Of a stretch of 64,000 nucleotides of DNA, positions 1 through 12,098 are shown piece after piece; within the stretch, counting starts at the first letter, position 1; every line of letters starts with the position of its first letter. The stretch lies in contig OX422213.1 in the NCBI GenBank assembly GCA_949130495.1, forward strand, positions 205,027,660 to 205,091,659, in the 5' to 3' direction. The position numbers and the translations under genes are program-made. The stretch is from Sambucus nigra (lineage: Eukaryota > Streptophyta > Magnoliopsida > Dipsacales > Adoxaceae). Under the pieces are notes generated by a model. That model saw only the letters and a program-made list of their open reading frames with translations. It did not search any database and had not been told where the DNA came from.

Positions 1-1375
1 TTTATTGGGTTATATTATTTTGTGAAATATGAAATGTTGAAATCCAAAAGTGTGCTTTCTGAGGATTTTTATTATGCTTTTTTTTAGTATTTATGCTACT
101 TTGGACCCCAAACTTGTAATATTTTTTATGATATTTTTTTGGACCTAACCTCATAAGACAAATAACAAATGAAACCTAGAAAGAAGCTAACTTTTGCATT
201 TATTTAATGATGTACTACTTTTTAATTTTGAGAGCAGGTGGAAACATTTCAATTCTGCTCTATTGTATTCGTTCATAGGGCACTACTCAAAATTTATAGC
301 CCTATCCATGTCTACGATGAATACTCGTGCTAGTAACACATTGTTTGTACCAACAACACTAATTGTGTTAATATGAAATTTGTGTTTACGACATTATTCA
401 TATTTTTGTGACAACAAATTGCCATTATTATTTTGGTTTTTTACTTTACCTCCCCAGTAAAATCGTCCGTCAGAAGCTCAATAATTAGACTTACCCCATA
501 TGCATAAAGTACAAGCGAGTCAATGCATAAAGTATAAGCGAGATGATATACATGAAGGGAGTTAAGTCTAAGTTTTGGAAAAGCGGGGGGTTATGTCTAT
601 ATAATGCATTATCTTAGGGCAAAAGTAAAAAGAACTATCATTTTCTTTTAGTTATATACACCAAATTATTTTCGTCACGAGAACTAAGCTTATGTTGAGT
701 GGAACATTTGCATCGGTCCCTTACCAAACCCACATACATTTTCGTACAAAAAATTCATCACAAGCACTGTGATACTTATAAGTTATATCAGAAAACACCT
801 CTGCAAACCAACATAGATTAATGTTATTTTTTTCTTCCAATTTCTTGTTCTCTTATAGTTAATGCCTCATACGAAACTGAATAAAATATTTTCAGGTAAT
901 ACTTACACAATTAAAGCTTGTGCCTACCAAAAGAACAACTATGCTTCATATCATCACCACTGTCTAATTATTTATCTCATTCGTTTATCGCAAATTAATG
1001 AGCGTACAAATTTGTTGACCTTACCCAAATGAGGGTTAACATAACCCTCAAATTGGATTGGTTAAAACATGAATGACTCGAGAATGGACCCCGTAATTTT
1101 TAATAAGTTTTTCGTGTTTTAAATAATCACATTAGAGGTCATGTTAACCCTTCTAGCTAGTAGGGGCTACTTTAATGGCGATATTCGGGGGTTCAGAGGC
1201 GGGAGCCCCCGAGCCGAATTTTTTTGAGATTATTTTTGGTATTTATCAAAGTATTACGTATATTTATTTAATATAATGAAAAGATAAACAAATATTGATT
1301 GATTAAATATTTTAAACCTAAAAAATGGAAGCAGAAATAAAAGTTTCAATATATTTTATAAATAGAGATTGAGAG
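1..1375. other. Gene-free AT-rich DNA left of the Tat element
   Basis: I see no coding region, RNA gene or recognisable element end here. A roughly 24-bp direct repeat built on the word GCATAAAGTA lies at about 499-545. A small GC-rich imperfect foldback (TTCGGGGG ... CCCCCGAGCCGAA) lies at about 1183-1219. The short open frame at 194-376 has no recognisable domain and looks like chance. Confidence 0.6.
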
Positions 1376-1808
1376 TGTGGGGGCCCATTTTCTAGAACTC
1401 CATAGTAACAGCTGATCGACATAGTTTGAGTGGTTTGGCCCGGCACAAATAATAACCTCATTGATGCACGAGAAGTTTAGAAGATATACACGGATATGGT
1501 CAAATCAGTTTCCAATAATCTCGGTTGAGATATTAAAGCATCTCATGGTCAATCCACATATCACGATGAAGTTCCTTAAAGAACTCAAGCTGTATAACAA
1601 AAATGCATATAAATTGTAATCCCTAGACCAGGGCATAGGAGCATGTATATCTGGAAACGTTGAGAGATACTTAATAAAATAGTAAACATCTCCATGGACG
1701 TAGGCACATTGTCGAACCACGTATATTCTATGTCCTGTGATTGATTAAATGCTTTCCATTTGATACTACTTCATAATATATGTTATTGTGATATTTTCTG
1801 CACTCACA
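1376..1808 (+). repeat. Candidate 5' LTR of the Tat element
   Basis: The segment starts TGTGGGGGCCC and ends CACTCACA. It lies directly before the leader word TGGCACCGTCTGTG. A TATA-like TATAAATT is near 1608. The stretch around 1690-1722 (CATGGACGTAGGCACATTG, then GAACCACGT) matches a U5 wording I recognise from plant Tat LTRs. The left end is inferred from the TG dinucleotide alone because no second LTR was found for comparison. Confidence 0.6.
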
Positions 1809-1826
1809 ACTGGCACCGTCTGTGTG
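1809..1826 (+). promoter_or_regulatory. Leader / primer-binding region of the Tat element
   Basis: ACTGGCACCGTCTGTG directly follows the inferred LTR end. A GGCRCCGTCTGTGGG-type word at this place is characteristic of Tat and Ogre elements. The priming tRNA was not assigned. Confidence 0.55.
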
Positions 1827-1873
1827 AAAGACTTGTTATTCCTACGAAATCACTTATCAAATTGAAAGCCTTG

Positions 1874-3396
1874 ATGTCTCACCATAGCAGCAACCTCCCT
1901 CGGGTCGATGATGTCCAAGAAGAGCCTACCCAAGCCAGGTTTAGGTCTGAGATTCATCAGCCACAAAATCCAAGGTGCCTCTAAGAAAGGAAACCTTCTA
2001 AATAAATCCATAGGCCACCTAGATCCACTCAGATCTCCAGGTTGGTCGACTCCTACGAGTCCAGACTTTAGGAACAAGAGAAGGAAACTCACCTCGAAGT
2101 GGAAGAAAATTCTCGCCTACAAAGGCGACTCGAGAGAATGGAGAGAGATCTCCATAGAAATCCTAGAAGATGCTATAACATGTCTCATAGTCCTCAGGTG
2201 AGCAGGTCTCACAGTCGAGGAAGGAGTCCTAGGCGTGAGCTAAATCTTCTAACTGTAGCAGATCGGAGCATGCTCGACACGAGCACGACCAACCAAAGAG
2301 ACACCACAGAGATAACGATCGTGAAGACAACGACCTCAACAAGCTGATTCGCAGAGAGATGGATCAACATCCAGCAAACCGAGAAGCCAATTCCACCATG
2401 GAGTTATCCCGCAGACCTCTAAATACCCAAATGAAATCCCCTTTTTCTAGGTAGATCGAAGAATAAGAGCCCTCAAAGACGTTTGTCATCCCCAGATTCA
2501 AGAGATACGATGGCAAGACTGATCCCATTGATCACGTCCGCTAGTATAGGCAAGATATGACCTTATGGAGACATAATAAATCCCTCATGTGCAGAATATT
2601 CCCATCTAGCATGCACGATGTGGCACATAAGTGATTCAAGAGGTTACCGCATAAGTCGATCAGGAACTTTCTAGCCCTCGCCGAGGCTTTTACTGCTCAT
2701 TTCATCACTTGCAGTAGCCACCCCAAAAGAATGGACTCCTTGCTTATAAAAAAGAAGATTGCACGGGAGAGTCTCTGTGACTATGCCAAATGTTATTGGC
2801 AGATCTTTACCGAAGTGGAAGATTGCTCAGAGCAGGTAGCCGTAGCATCCTTCAAATTGGACTACCGACCACCTCCTTGTTATATCAATCCCTAATGATA
2901 AAGAAGAAAGCACTATCAATGACCTGATCGCACGTATTAAAAAATACGCCAAAGTGGAAGACGTGGTTCACGTTATCACAGGGGACAATGTCTGCTCAAG
3001 AGTAGCCAAAGGGGGAGATAAGAACGATGTTCCAAAGAAAGGGGGAAACAATGGGAAAAGAATGGTTCCAAAAATGGAGGCAATGAGGATCTCGTGAAGA
3101 CATTCCAAGCCACTAACATGGTCTTCAAGTAACCCATCTATAAAATCCTATGTAAGATCAATGATCAGTCGTTCATTAAATGGTACAAAAAGATGGGCGG
3201 CAACCCAACCAAAAGAAAAAACGCGTTGAGATGCGCATTTCACAAGGAGGGTGTCCACTTGACAGGCAACTGCAAAGCACTAATAACACACTTAGATGAG
3301 CTCGCCCAAGATGGGCACTTGAATGAGTACGTAGAAAAGAAAGGTAGTAAAGTCGTAACCAATGGCGACCCAAGACCTAACAGATCTCCTCAATGA
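1874..3396 (+). pseudogene. gag: Tat gag (capsid/nucleocapsid polyprotein), broken
   Basis: This would encode the structural Gag that forms cytoplasmic virus-like particles. The likely start is ATG 1874 (MSHHSSNLPR). The central retrotransposon-gag segment around 2690-2830 reads FTAHFITC, then DSLL, then ESLCDY. The C-terminal part at 3193-3396 keeps a zinc-knuckle-like C-x2-H-x4-H-x4-C (CAFHKEGVHLTGNC), followed by ITHLDELAQDGHLNEYV, the usual Tat gag tail. The frame is cut by many stops and shifts, so no full protein can be made. Gag identity rests on the C-terminal motif and on position before protease and RT. Confidence 0.8.
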
Positions 3397-3639
3397 TGAT
3401 CATGGGCATGATTTCGCAGTCATTCACGGAGCATCTGACCTAAAGCAAATATAGGGGAACTCCGTTCGAATGGAACTTAAGAAAGTCACCGCAGTTATGG
3501 AAGAATTTTAGATAAACCCTGCGAAGATCCAGGCTGGTAAGCGTCGGAGCCCAGAAGATGTGGACTATGCCAAACACATTGTCATCACAGAGGAAAATTT
3601 GGTTGGGGTACGAACCCCACACCATGACGTACTTGTGAT

Positions 3640-4027
3640 CACCCTTAGGATCATAAACTGGGATATCAATAAGCTACTGGTAGACAAGGGGAGTTCATCG
3701 AAAGTGATGTACTAGGAACTTTTCCACAAGTTGAAGCTCAATCTAGTCGACTTAAATGGGGCAACCATCCCACTAGTTGGCTTCACAGGAAAAATAACGA
3801 TGACAATAGGAAAGATTGTCCTACCAGTCAGAGCGGGGAATATTTCTAAGCTAATTGAGTTTCTGTTGGTCAATATTGACTCACCATATAATGTTATTTT
3901 GGGCGAGGATGGTTTCATGCCAAGAAAGCTATCCCGTTCATATACTATAAAACACTTAAGTGTATCACCGATCGGGGAGTGGTCAAAATCTGCAACGACC
4001 AGGCAACCGCCAGGAAATGCTTCATAG
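3640..4027 (+). pseudogene. Tat aspartic protease domain, broken
   Basis: Retroviral-type protease that would cleave the Gag-Pol polyprotein. The active-site region near 3675-3710 reads LVDKGSSSKVMY where the family has VDTGSS, so the catalytic DTG triplet is DKG. A stop follows at 3712. The second half continues from 3731 with the flap-like TIPLVGFTGK and ends with LLVNIDSPYNVILGEDGFM, matching the family's conserved YNVILGRPWL block. The substitution and the stop would both abolish activity. Confidence 0.8.
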
Positions 4028-4252
4028 TAGCCATTTGTCCTCGGAAGGAGAAAAAATAAGATAGGGTAGCTCCTATGAAAGAGGCACTAGATGGAGTCGC
4101 GTCTTCTAAATAGAAATTATGGCATGAACGACCAGGGGTGGAAGAAACCAGGATCCACCCCGCAAATAGGGTCATGGAGAAACTAGAAGAGATTGAGGCT
4201 GATGAAAAATCGTCCAACCAAAAATTTCTGACAGCAATCACTCTCACGGAAG

Positions 4253-5580
4253 ATGAGAAAGCAAGGTTGGTTAAATTTTTTAAAAAGCAACCTTGACGTC
4301 TTTGCCTGGGAACGCTATGATCTCCCCGAAATTGATCCGGACGTAGCCTACCACCGCCTACACGCGGACCCCGCCTTCAAGACGATCACTCAGAAATCTC
4401 ATCGAACATCCCCTCAGAAGGATAAGGCAGTAGAAAACGAAGTTAGAAAATTAATAAATGCATGCTCCATTAGGGAAGTCTAGTTTCCCAAATAGCTCTC
4501 CAACCCAGTGGTTGTTCGTAAAAGTAATGGTAGCTGGAGAGTTTGCATTGATTTAACGAATCTTAACCAAGCCTGCCTAAAGAAAAACTTCCACTTTCCA
4601 AAGATCGATCAAGTGATAATTGTTACTGCGACCTATGAGAGGATGAGTTTTCTGGATGCATATTCTGGATACCATCGGATCCCATTGTTCGACCCAACCA
4701 AGAAAAAGTCATTTATAACTTTAGTAGGCTTATACTATAATAAATTTATGCCGTTCGACTTGAAGAATGCAGGGGTGAACTATCAAAGAATGGTCACCAA
4801 GATGTTTAAACAACAAATGGGAGATACAATGGGGGTTTACATCGACGACATGCTCGTCAAGAGTAAAAACAAGAGAGATCACCTCCAGGTCCAAGCGATG
4901 ACCTTTAGAATCCTTAAGGTGTACCAAATGAAACTAAATGCAAGCAAGTGTTCATTTGGAGTCCAATCAGGAAAATTCCTCGGTTACCTGGTTAGTAAAA
5001 GAGGGATAGAAACCATTCCAGATCAGATCGACGCGATCAGCCGGGTTCAGCCACCAAAGACTTTACGAGATATTTAATAACTCACAAGGATGCTCACAGC
5101 CCTCAATCACTTCATCTCATCTTCTGAGCGTTCTCGACCTTTCTTTCAATTATTGAGGAAAGATAAGGGCCTCACTTGAAATGACGATTACTCGAAATCC
5201 CTATAGGAGATCAATTCCTACCTTAGTAAACAACCTTTACTGACAATTATCGAAGATGGAAATACTATTTACCTTTTCCTTGCTATGTCAGGCCATGTCC
5301 TCAGCTCGACATTGGTATGTGAAAAAGAAGGAAAATAGTACCTTGTCTACTATGCCAACAAAATGCTTTTGGAAGCAGAGAATGCTACCTACCCTAAAAA
5401 AGTTAGCATACACCCTCTTAGTTGTCTCGAGAAAGCAGAAACACTACTTCGAAGCACATTCGATAATGGTGTTTACTTTGTTTCCCCTTGAAGATGTTTT
5501 TTGGCAGGACGAACTCTCTGGGCGCTTATCCAAATGGTCGATAGAACTTGGAAGGTTTGACATTCATTTCTAACCAAAAA
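4253..5580 (+). pseudogene. Tat reverse transcriptase and first RNase H, broken
   Basis: RT copies genomic RNA to cDNA; RNase H removes the RNA strand. The palm starts at about 4253 (FAWERYDLPEIDPDVAYHRL). After a stop near 4480, 4508-5077 is an uninterrupted 189-codon frame with RVCIDLTNLNQACLKKNF, MSFLDAYSGYHRI and the catalytic YIDDM box at 4838-4852, all intact. The following RNase H (about 5090-5580) is shifted between frames, but TFSLLCQAMS-like and FDIHF segments can be followed. The order RT-RH directly after protease is that of Ty3/gypsy. Confidence 0.88.
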
Positions 5581-5689
5581 TAACAATCAAGGGGCAAGTG
5601 CTCGCAGATTTTATCACTGAATTCACAGGAAACAAGCTAACTAAGCAATAGTTAACGGAGCATTCAACAACTGAAGAATCACGATCTTG

Positions 5690-6060
5690 AAATTGGAACC
5701 TTTACATTGACGGAGCCTCCAATTCCAAAAGGGTTGGAGTGGGAATTGCATTAGTACACCAAAAAATACTATCCTTGAGTAGGGGATAAGACTGGGATTC
5801 CAAGCCTCTAACAATGAAGCTGAATATGAGGCATTTATCGCTGCCCTGCACAAGGCAAAATCAATGGGATAAAATCATCTTAACGTGTTTAGCGACTCCA
5901 AGTTGATCACCAGCCACGTGAGTGGATATTTCAATGCTAAAGGTGACAAAATGGTAGCCTACCTAGTGGTCGTACAAGAGCTCATAACATGATTTGATGA
6001 AGTCAACATTCAATAATTTCCTACAGGACAAAATAGTCACATTGACGCCTTACATCCCTA
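5690..6060 (+). pseudogene. Second (Tat-type) RNase H domain, broken
   Basis: Near 5695 the frame reads WNLYIDGASNSKRVGVGIAL. This is the typical start of the extra, archaeal-like RNase H known from Tat-lineage elements (first catalytic Asp in YIDGAS). Downstream pieces match the family's NNEAEYEA (about 5811-5835), SDSKLI (about 5891-5910) and SGYFNAKGDKM blocks, but in shifted frames with stops. Presence of a second RNase H supports the Tat assignment over Athila or chromovirus. Confidence 0.78.
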
Positions 6061-6180
6061 AGCTCAGCAGTTGACTCTTATCTTAAAAGAACTATCAACA
6101 TAGAGTTGCTCGACTAACCGAGCATCAAAAAGGCAGTAATCGCTAAGAGAATTCTCCCCATAAAAAGAGCTCCTAGATGG

Positions 6181-7342
6181 ATGGACCCAACCATCTCCTA
6201 CCTAAAGAGAGAAACACTTCCAAATGATCTCAAAAAAGCTCATCGGGTAAAAGTAAAAATTGCACGATTCCATCTTAATCCAGGGGGTAAACTCTATAGG
6301 AGATCATTTGCATGGCCATATTTTCAGTGCGTTCATCCATTAGATGCCGAGCAAGTCCTCAACGAACTTCATGATGACATATGTTGGAGTCATACCGGGA
6401 GCAGGTCCTTAGCCTTAAGAGCAATAAAAGAAGGATATTGGTGGGCATACATATAGAAGGACGCAGCCTCTAACGCTCAAAAATATGAGAAATGTCATTC
6501 GCACAATGGGGACTATATATAGTGGGACCACTACGTACCGCATCTGGAAGTCACAAGTATTTATTGGTCGCCACAAATTACTTTACCAAATAGGTAGAGG
6601 CAGAACCACTAGCAAATATTCGAGATGTTGACATGATGAGGTTTATATGGAAAAATATCTTTACACGCTTTGGGGTACCAAGAACTATCATTACTGATAA
6701 TGGCACACAATTTGAAAGTGGCTTATTTGAAAAATTCAGCGACGAACATGGGATAAAGGACCATTTCAGTTCTGTGGCTACCCCCAAAGAAATGGCCAAG
6801 CATAAGCTTCCAATAAGACCATGCTCGATGGTCTAAATAAAAGGCTTGAAAAGGCCAAAGGGGCATGAGTAGACGAGATTCCCCACGTCCTCTGGACCTA
6901 CTGTACTACGTTGAGAAGATCGACTGGAGAAACACCTTTATCACTAGCATATGAAATGGAAGAAGTGATCCCTTTCGCGGAAGGACTTCCAACGATGAGA
7001 ACCAATTTGGTCGACCAAGGGCTGGACGATGATGTTTTCTCGTTGAACTTCACTTTGCAAACGAATGCAGAGAGCAGGCTATGATCAATCTTACTTCTTA
7101 CCAGCAGTAATTGACCAGTCAATATAATAAAAAAGTCAATCCGAGAAGGTAGGATATTATGGCCTAAGAAAAGTCCTAGACAGCGCAATAAAACCATCAG
7201 ATGGAAAACTGGGGTTAAACAGGGAAGGACCTTTTAAGGTAACAAGAGACGACCTTCAAGGATCTTATCACTTAGAAATATTGGAGGGTAGGGAGATACC
7301 AAGATAAGGTAATATAGCTAATCTCAAGAAATTTTACTTTTA
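6181..7342 (+). pseudogene. Tat integrase, broken
   Basis: Integrase inserts the cDNA into the host genome. The HHCC zinc domain is at 6340-6510: LHDDICWSHTGSRSLALRA, then AQKYEKC, where the first Cys of the CxxC pair is Tyr. In the catalytic core the first Asp is lost (VATNYFTK at about 6570-6590; the family has IDYFTKW), while TDNGTQFES with the second Asp remains at about 6697-6717. A C-terminal segment near 7205-7342 (GPFKVTRDDL, NIANLKKFYF) closes pol. Several stops break the frame. Confidence 0.82.
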
Positions 7343-8159
7343 AATCTTCTTAGTCTTTACTGCTAGCATATTTTTTTTATTATTTAAAAACTTATGTTGC
7401 TAAGGCAGTATTCAATTAATAAAGGTCAAAACTGGCCTCATTACTTTCATATCTAGATCCCGATTGCTTAAAATCTTAACTGGTGACATCTCGTTAATGC
7501 ACACATTTTCCAAGAAATAACTTCTTCAAGTATGGAAAAAATCTAGAAACTAAGGTAAGTTGTTCAACTTATCCCTAAATTAGAAAAGCTTATCACACCA
7601 AATAGGGTTTGTAGCAGTTACATCGAGTCATCAAAACTCGTTCCAATTGCTACATCCCTCAGGATCTTATTATAAACACAAGAGACCTCTAGGGTTTATC
7701 TGGCACTCATAAAACTCCTTACAGAGGATTCTTAGTCAATAAAACCAACTCAGGTTGGTCGCTAATATTATGGGTTACAAAAAAACATGCTCGAGTGGAT
7801 GGCCCAGCTGGCAGGTGCATTCTCGCCATCATCTTGCTTAGGCCTAAAGAAATGTGATGACACAAACAAAAAGGTCAAGTAGATGGAATGAAATTGTCAA
7901 TACATGTTAGACTGGGAGAATGCTTAAAAACAAAAAAACACTATCTTTTTACCATTTAGTCAGCAAAGGCGCTCAAAATGACAAATTCAGACAAGTGTCT
8001 GAATATGAATGTTTAGTCAACATAGGCTCAAAAAATTAAAGATAGTAAATAACACTTTTCATTCACAGTGAGAAGTTACATTTACATCAAAACCAAAGAA
8101 TACATAGAATCCTAAGATGGCCCATGATAACGAGTAAGGTACTCAGTTACGTTAGCTCT
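7343..8159. other. Spacer between Tat pol and antisense ORF
   Basis: About 800 bp without a supportable gene. It lies between the last integrase codons and the stop of the antisense ORF. Non-coding spacer at this place is normal for Tat elements. I see no LTR or tandem repeat in it. Confidence 0.5.
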
Positions 8160-9790
8160 CTAACCAATATATGGCTTAGGGGCAAGCTCCACTTCCACCT
8201 TATAGAGGTCGCCCTCTAACAAACAAGTAGGTATCCAATCATCATCCTTTGAGATAGGATTATGACGATAAGCTGGACACTCAACTTGATATTTAAACCA
8301 TAATACGGACTCTTTGGCCACCTTTGCCTCTTTAAGGGCGCTTAGCCACCCTCTGTTAAAGGTAACATCTTCCGCCTCTTTGAGATTTATTGGGGCATCT
8401 GCCCAACCATCATTGTAGCCTTCACCCATACTTCTCGAGGGCCCGTATTGAAAAAGTATTTAAGTATTTTCACATCTTCATTGAGAACAGATACAAAGGC
8501 TTTCAGATCAACGAATTACTTCCTCAAAGCATCATTCTTAGCTTGAAGGACTTCGCTCACTTGCTCAACCTTAGCTCTGCCTAGAAGCTTGGCTCTCAAA
8601 GAATCCACTTCTTCTTGCATTTAAGCACCTACCTCCTCCATCTCTTGAAGCTCAACTTTCAACTTAGTAATCGCCTCGGTCTGGTTATTATACTGCTCAT
8701 TACACGATCTTAAGGATTTGCAAATTTTTATAAAAGCCTTTCAAGACTCCAAGCTAATGTTTGGTTCGAGAATCTTTCTTGATTTAGAGTTGGGAGGAAT
8801 ATATTGACCTAGGTCAGCAGATTATAAATGACATATATCAAATCAAAAGAAAAGTAACAGTACATGAGAAAACAAACAATACATTAGGAAAAGAGTATTT
8901 ACATCTTTATTTCATGAAAACAAAGAGGCCAAGGGCCATTAAAATAGTTTTAGTTACAAATCAACAAAATAAATAAGGCCACACAAGGAAAATGCTAAGT
9001 CCTAGTCTACGAGCCTTGATCACTCACCTGATCACCATCAACAATGGCCTTTCTTTTATCAGTAACATGATGATTCTCCACAGCTCTGACGACCCCACTA
9101 ACTTCGAGGAGGATGATATCTGTGTGAACTGTAGGGTGATTGCCACCCTTCTCAACCTCTAAAAATGGATCTGGACCAGGGGAGTGAAAATCAAAAAGCT
9201 CGAATCCAACAGGATCCCCTATCGCCTTCAAACCTTGATCCCGCCCTTACTTATATGACACTTTGTACCCATAGTCCAACTGATGCTCGGTGTCTCCATA
9301 AGATTTGTAAAAACCCTCGGTGTATCTCTCCATCCTTCTCTTGAGGGGGATCTTTCTCCATCTTGGTAACTTTGTTAAACAAGGCTATGTTTGACTCCAA
9401 CAGCTTGAATTTTTCAGCAACTACCACCTTATGAGTCGTGTCGAGTGCCTCATAGGACTTACTCATCTTCTTCTTTTCTCGCTCCCACTTCTGATGAGCA
9501 TCAACAATGGATTTCTTCTCAGCCTCCAGAGCGTCACTCATCTCCTTCTCCATTTTAGAGACACCAACTTGGTTCCTCAAGAAAGAGGTGAAATTAGAGA
9601 CAAACTGCAGACAATGGGAGAATCACCATTCAAAATAAGAAAAGTTTGAGAAAAAGTAAAGTGAAAGGAAGAAAAAGAAGGGAACTTACCAAAACAAGCT
9701 GATTATGCATAAATTCTTCATACTTATCCCCATAATTTAGAGATTTTAATCATCTCGGACGATGTAAATAATGTCAATTTATCTCATATA
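8160..9790 (-). pseudogene. Antisense ORF of the Tat element, coiled-coil protein of unknown function
   Basis: Minus-strand coding sequence downstream of pol, as reported for the antisense ORFs of some Tat elements (for example the extra gene of Grande). Reading right to left: a segment ending KYEEFMHNQLVL, a candidate intron, then FVSNFTSFLRNQ and a charged coiled-coil (MEKEMSDALEAEKKS ... at 9251-9580). A second heptad-rich stretch near 8540-8620 includes DSLRAKLLGRAKVEQVSEV. The C-terminal block at 8160-8429 includes NRGWLSALKEAKVA and ends KPYIG. Stops and shifts (for example near 8526 and 8620) break it. The function is unknown; a structural or self-association role is only suggested by the coiled coils. 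Confidence 0.65.
9605..9689 (-). other. Candidate 85-bp intron in the antisense ORF
   Basis: On the minus strand the donor is TTTTG|GTAAGT (intron starts at 9689) and the acceptor is TTGTCTGCAG|TTTGTC (ends at 9605), with a T/C-rich stretch between. Joining the flanks continues one frame from MHNQLVL to FVSNFTSF. The length suits a short plant intron. Splicing itself is inferred. Confidence 0.55.
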
Positions 9791-10936
9791 CTTGCTACTG
9801 ACATCTTCCATCGAGTTGATCGAGTTTCGAATATTTTTCTTACATTTTGCAGGTATTTTATACAAGTGAATTAGAGAGAAAACTCAAATTCAAGAAAGAT
9901 ATACGTGAAGGAAAGTCAAGGGCAAGATAATAACATTACACCGAGAATTTGAGCACGGAACTTAAAGGAAGTTTGAGTAGCTCGAGTCCACAAGCACATC
10001 GGAATAAATGGTATCCAAATTCGAGTCCTGGCTACAAAGTTATGAAGCTTCAAAGTTGAGAGAAAATCACAAGAAAAAGAAGAAGAAAATTCCAGGTCGA
10101 ACTGAATCGATAGAAAAGACATCGGACCGGTCCAGGACTCTGAAGAACCAACTCGAACTGATAGAAAAGACACTGGATTGATCCAAAACTCTGCAAAGTA
10201 CCAGACCGGTTCACTTAATTAAAGCACCAAAATCGAAACAGTTCGGTTGATGGAGTTTTTATTTTTTAACTCTCTAAAGTAGAGTTGTGCATGATTGAAA
10301 CACTTAATAAAACATGGTGTATATATTTTAGGGTATGACTAGACATAGTTTAAGCAGTTTTTACATAGCTTTTGGAGATTCTTATAGGCAAGAACGTTAG
10401 TTTTGTTCATCTTCAACAATGTGTTCCTCCTTTGGCATAGATTATAAGGTTTTTCTTCAAGACAAGTAAAGTGCAATATTTTTTCTTTAGTTTCTCTCTT
10501 TAGTATTTCATTATTCCTTTGATAAGAGTTATGCATATATGCTTAGACATAATTTAATCATGGTTCTTATTACATGCAACGTATAGATCATCGTTTTTAG
10601 CACTTACGTCATGTCCGGCTAAATTTTATAAGGTTGGGATGCATGAACCCAACCCTAAATGGTTTGTATGGATATAAAAATATTTTCTTGGATTAAATAA
10701 TTGGTTGGAACGTGTCGGATCGTTAATAAAAACATCGTACGATTTTTAATCTCATTTGCCCTAGGTATCCGGGGTGTTTAAGAGTGCGACGCGTGTATTG
10801 ACCATCTCGTCACGTACTTTATTTGGATTCTTGATTTCATAATGTGTGAGTTCATTCCCTCATATGTGGAATGTTTTAAAGGAATAAAGTCTCTCCTTAA
10901 TTAATAGTTTAATTCTCGATTTTTTTTATTAGGTGA
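9791..10936 (+). repeat. Athila-type LTR, left part (interrupted by element A)
   Basis: This part rejoins 27057-27380 once element A and one ATTCA are removed. The rejoined sequence ends immediately before an Athila-type primer site. It includes a CG-rich stretch at about 10090-10215 with words such as CGGACCGGTCC, AATCGAT and ACCGGTT. The exact LTR start was not found; the left limit given is where Tat sequence stops being recognisable. Confidence 0.55.
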
Positions 10937-10941
10937 ATTCA

Positions 10942-11985
10942 AGTAAGGACATATTTTTATAAGTCTGTTATCAATTTATTATGTCATATACCGCTACACC
11001 GTCAAAGATCATTCAATAACATTCAAGCATCAAAGACGGATCCGAATATCAAGTTCTTCATCAAAAAGTCTCCGCGAAGTTTACGTTGGTAAGGTTATGT
11101 TTTTAATACCTTAACTTTCCACTTAGAGATTTTGAGATATTTTTACAAAATATTTTCTAAGTGTTGGAGCAGACTTTTTCGTCAAAATTTGAGAATAAGT
11201 ATTTTTTCTAAGTATTGGAGCGGACATTAAAATAATATTTTTTATGCAACAGTCATTCGAACGACATGGCAGTGTCGCGTGATGTCATTCAAACGACATA
11301 TGTTTCTCGTTAACGCAACATCGACTTCTCGTTTGAACGATCTCTAATACTGAGGCAACACATTTTTGTATAAATACTCATTAAACGGTTTCATTTTCAT
11401 TAAGAAGTCCCAGCGTTTTGAAAGACAGAAAACTGTGAAATAGCATAATTCTTTTTTACTTTTCTTTTAGGGTTTGATCCCTTTTTGTTTTCAATTCACA
11501 AAACTCCCATATGCTTTAGTGAATTGTTTTGGTGTTCAATAACAATACTTTGCTTTTGTTCAACCTCTGTGGAGAAGGCATCTCCATATTTGATTGGTGG
11601 ATATCGAGCATAGTCATTCTGCATGTGGACGAGCCGAAAACGACGAACCGACACCTGGAGGGTATTTCGCTGTCTCTCGTATCTTTGAAGGTTTGTCAAA
11701 GGCACCGTGCATTACACTCTTGTGGGCGATTATCAGATTATATGTAAGTCAAAGGACTTATGAATTCTTCAAAGTTCTATAAAAGGTTTTACCCGAAAGG
11801 GGTTTTTTCTTGAATCGGTCGTCTTTATTTTATCATGCATGGTTAGAATGATTTATGACATTTAGATGTATGTTTAGGGGCTGAATTAATTTGGTTTAAA
11901 AATAGACTTTAAATAAATAAGGTTTACTTGGAAACTTGAGAATTAATTTAAATCGGTATCACACACCGCATTTATACGTTTTACA
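10942..11985 (+). repeat. 5' LTR of element A
   Basis: It starts AGTAAGGACATATT, where the 3' LTR has TGTAAGGACATATT, so the terminal TG has mutated to AG. It ends TTTTACA. A TATA box (TATAAATA) is at 11369-11376. Just upstream, about 11250-11342, lies a cluster of short palindromic words around TTCGAACGAC. Confidence 0.9.
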
Positions 11986-11988
11986 AAT

Positions 11989-12000
11989 TGGTATCAGAGC
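11989..12000 (+). promoter_or_regulatory. Primer-binding site of element A
   Basis: TGGTATCAGAGC, three bases after the LTR end, matches the 3' end complement of plant initiator tRNA-Met, the usual copia primer. Confidence 0.93.
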
Positions 12001-12098
12001 GGGTTGCGCTATTTTATCGCAGATTCCTATTTTCCACAAAATCGTGTGATATTGATTTTTTTGAAAAAACAGTTTTGTGAATAATCGAAATTTTTCCT

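Larger units (their letters stand above)
1376..9790 (+). mobile_element. Degenerate Ty3/gypsy Tat-lineage retrotransposon with antisense ORF
   Basis: Domain order on the plus strand is LTR, leader, gag, protease, RT, RNase H, a second RNase H, integrase. An antisense coiled-coil ORF follows on the minus strand. The second RNase H and the antisense ORF between pol and the 3' LTR are traits known for the Tat lineage (Grande, RIRE2, Retand and relatives). Every domain carries stops or frameshifts, so the copy is dead and probably old. A candidate 5' LTR is at 1376-1808, with GAGAG before it. No 3' LTR was found: the right end runs into Athila LTR sequence, so the right boundary is approximate. 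Confidence 0.85.

Noticed and set aside
1505..2347. Short ORFs at 1505-1720 (-), 1760-1984 (+), 1850-2092 (-) and 2099-2347 (+) as separate genes
   Set aside because: They fall in the Tat LTR or are frame fragments and shadows of its broken gag.
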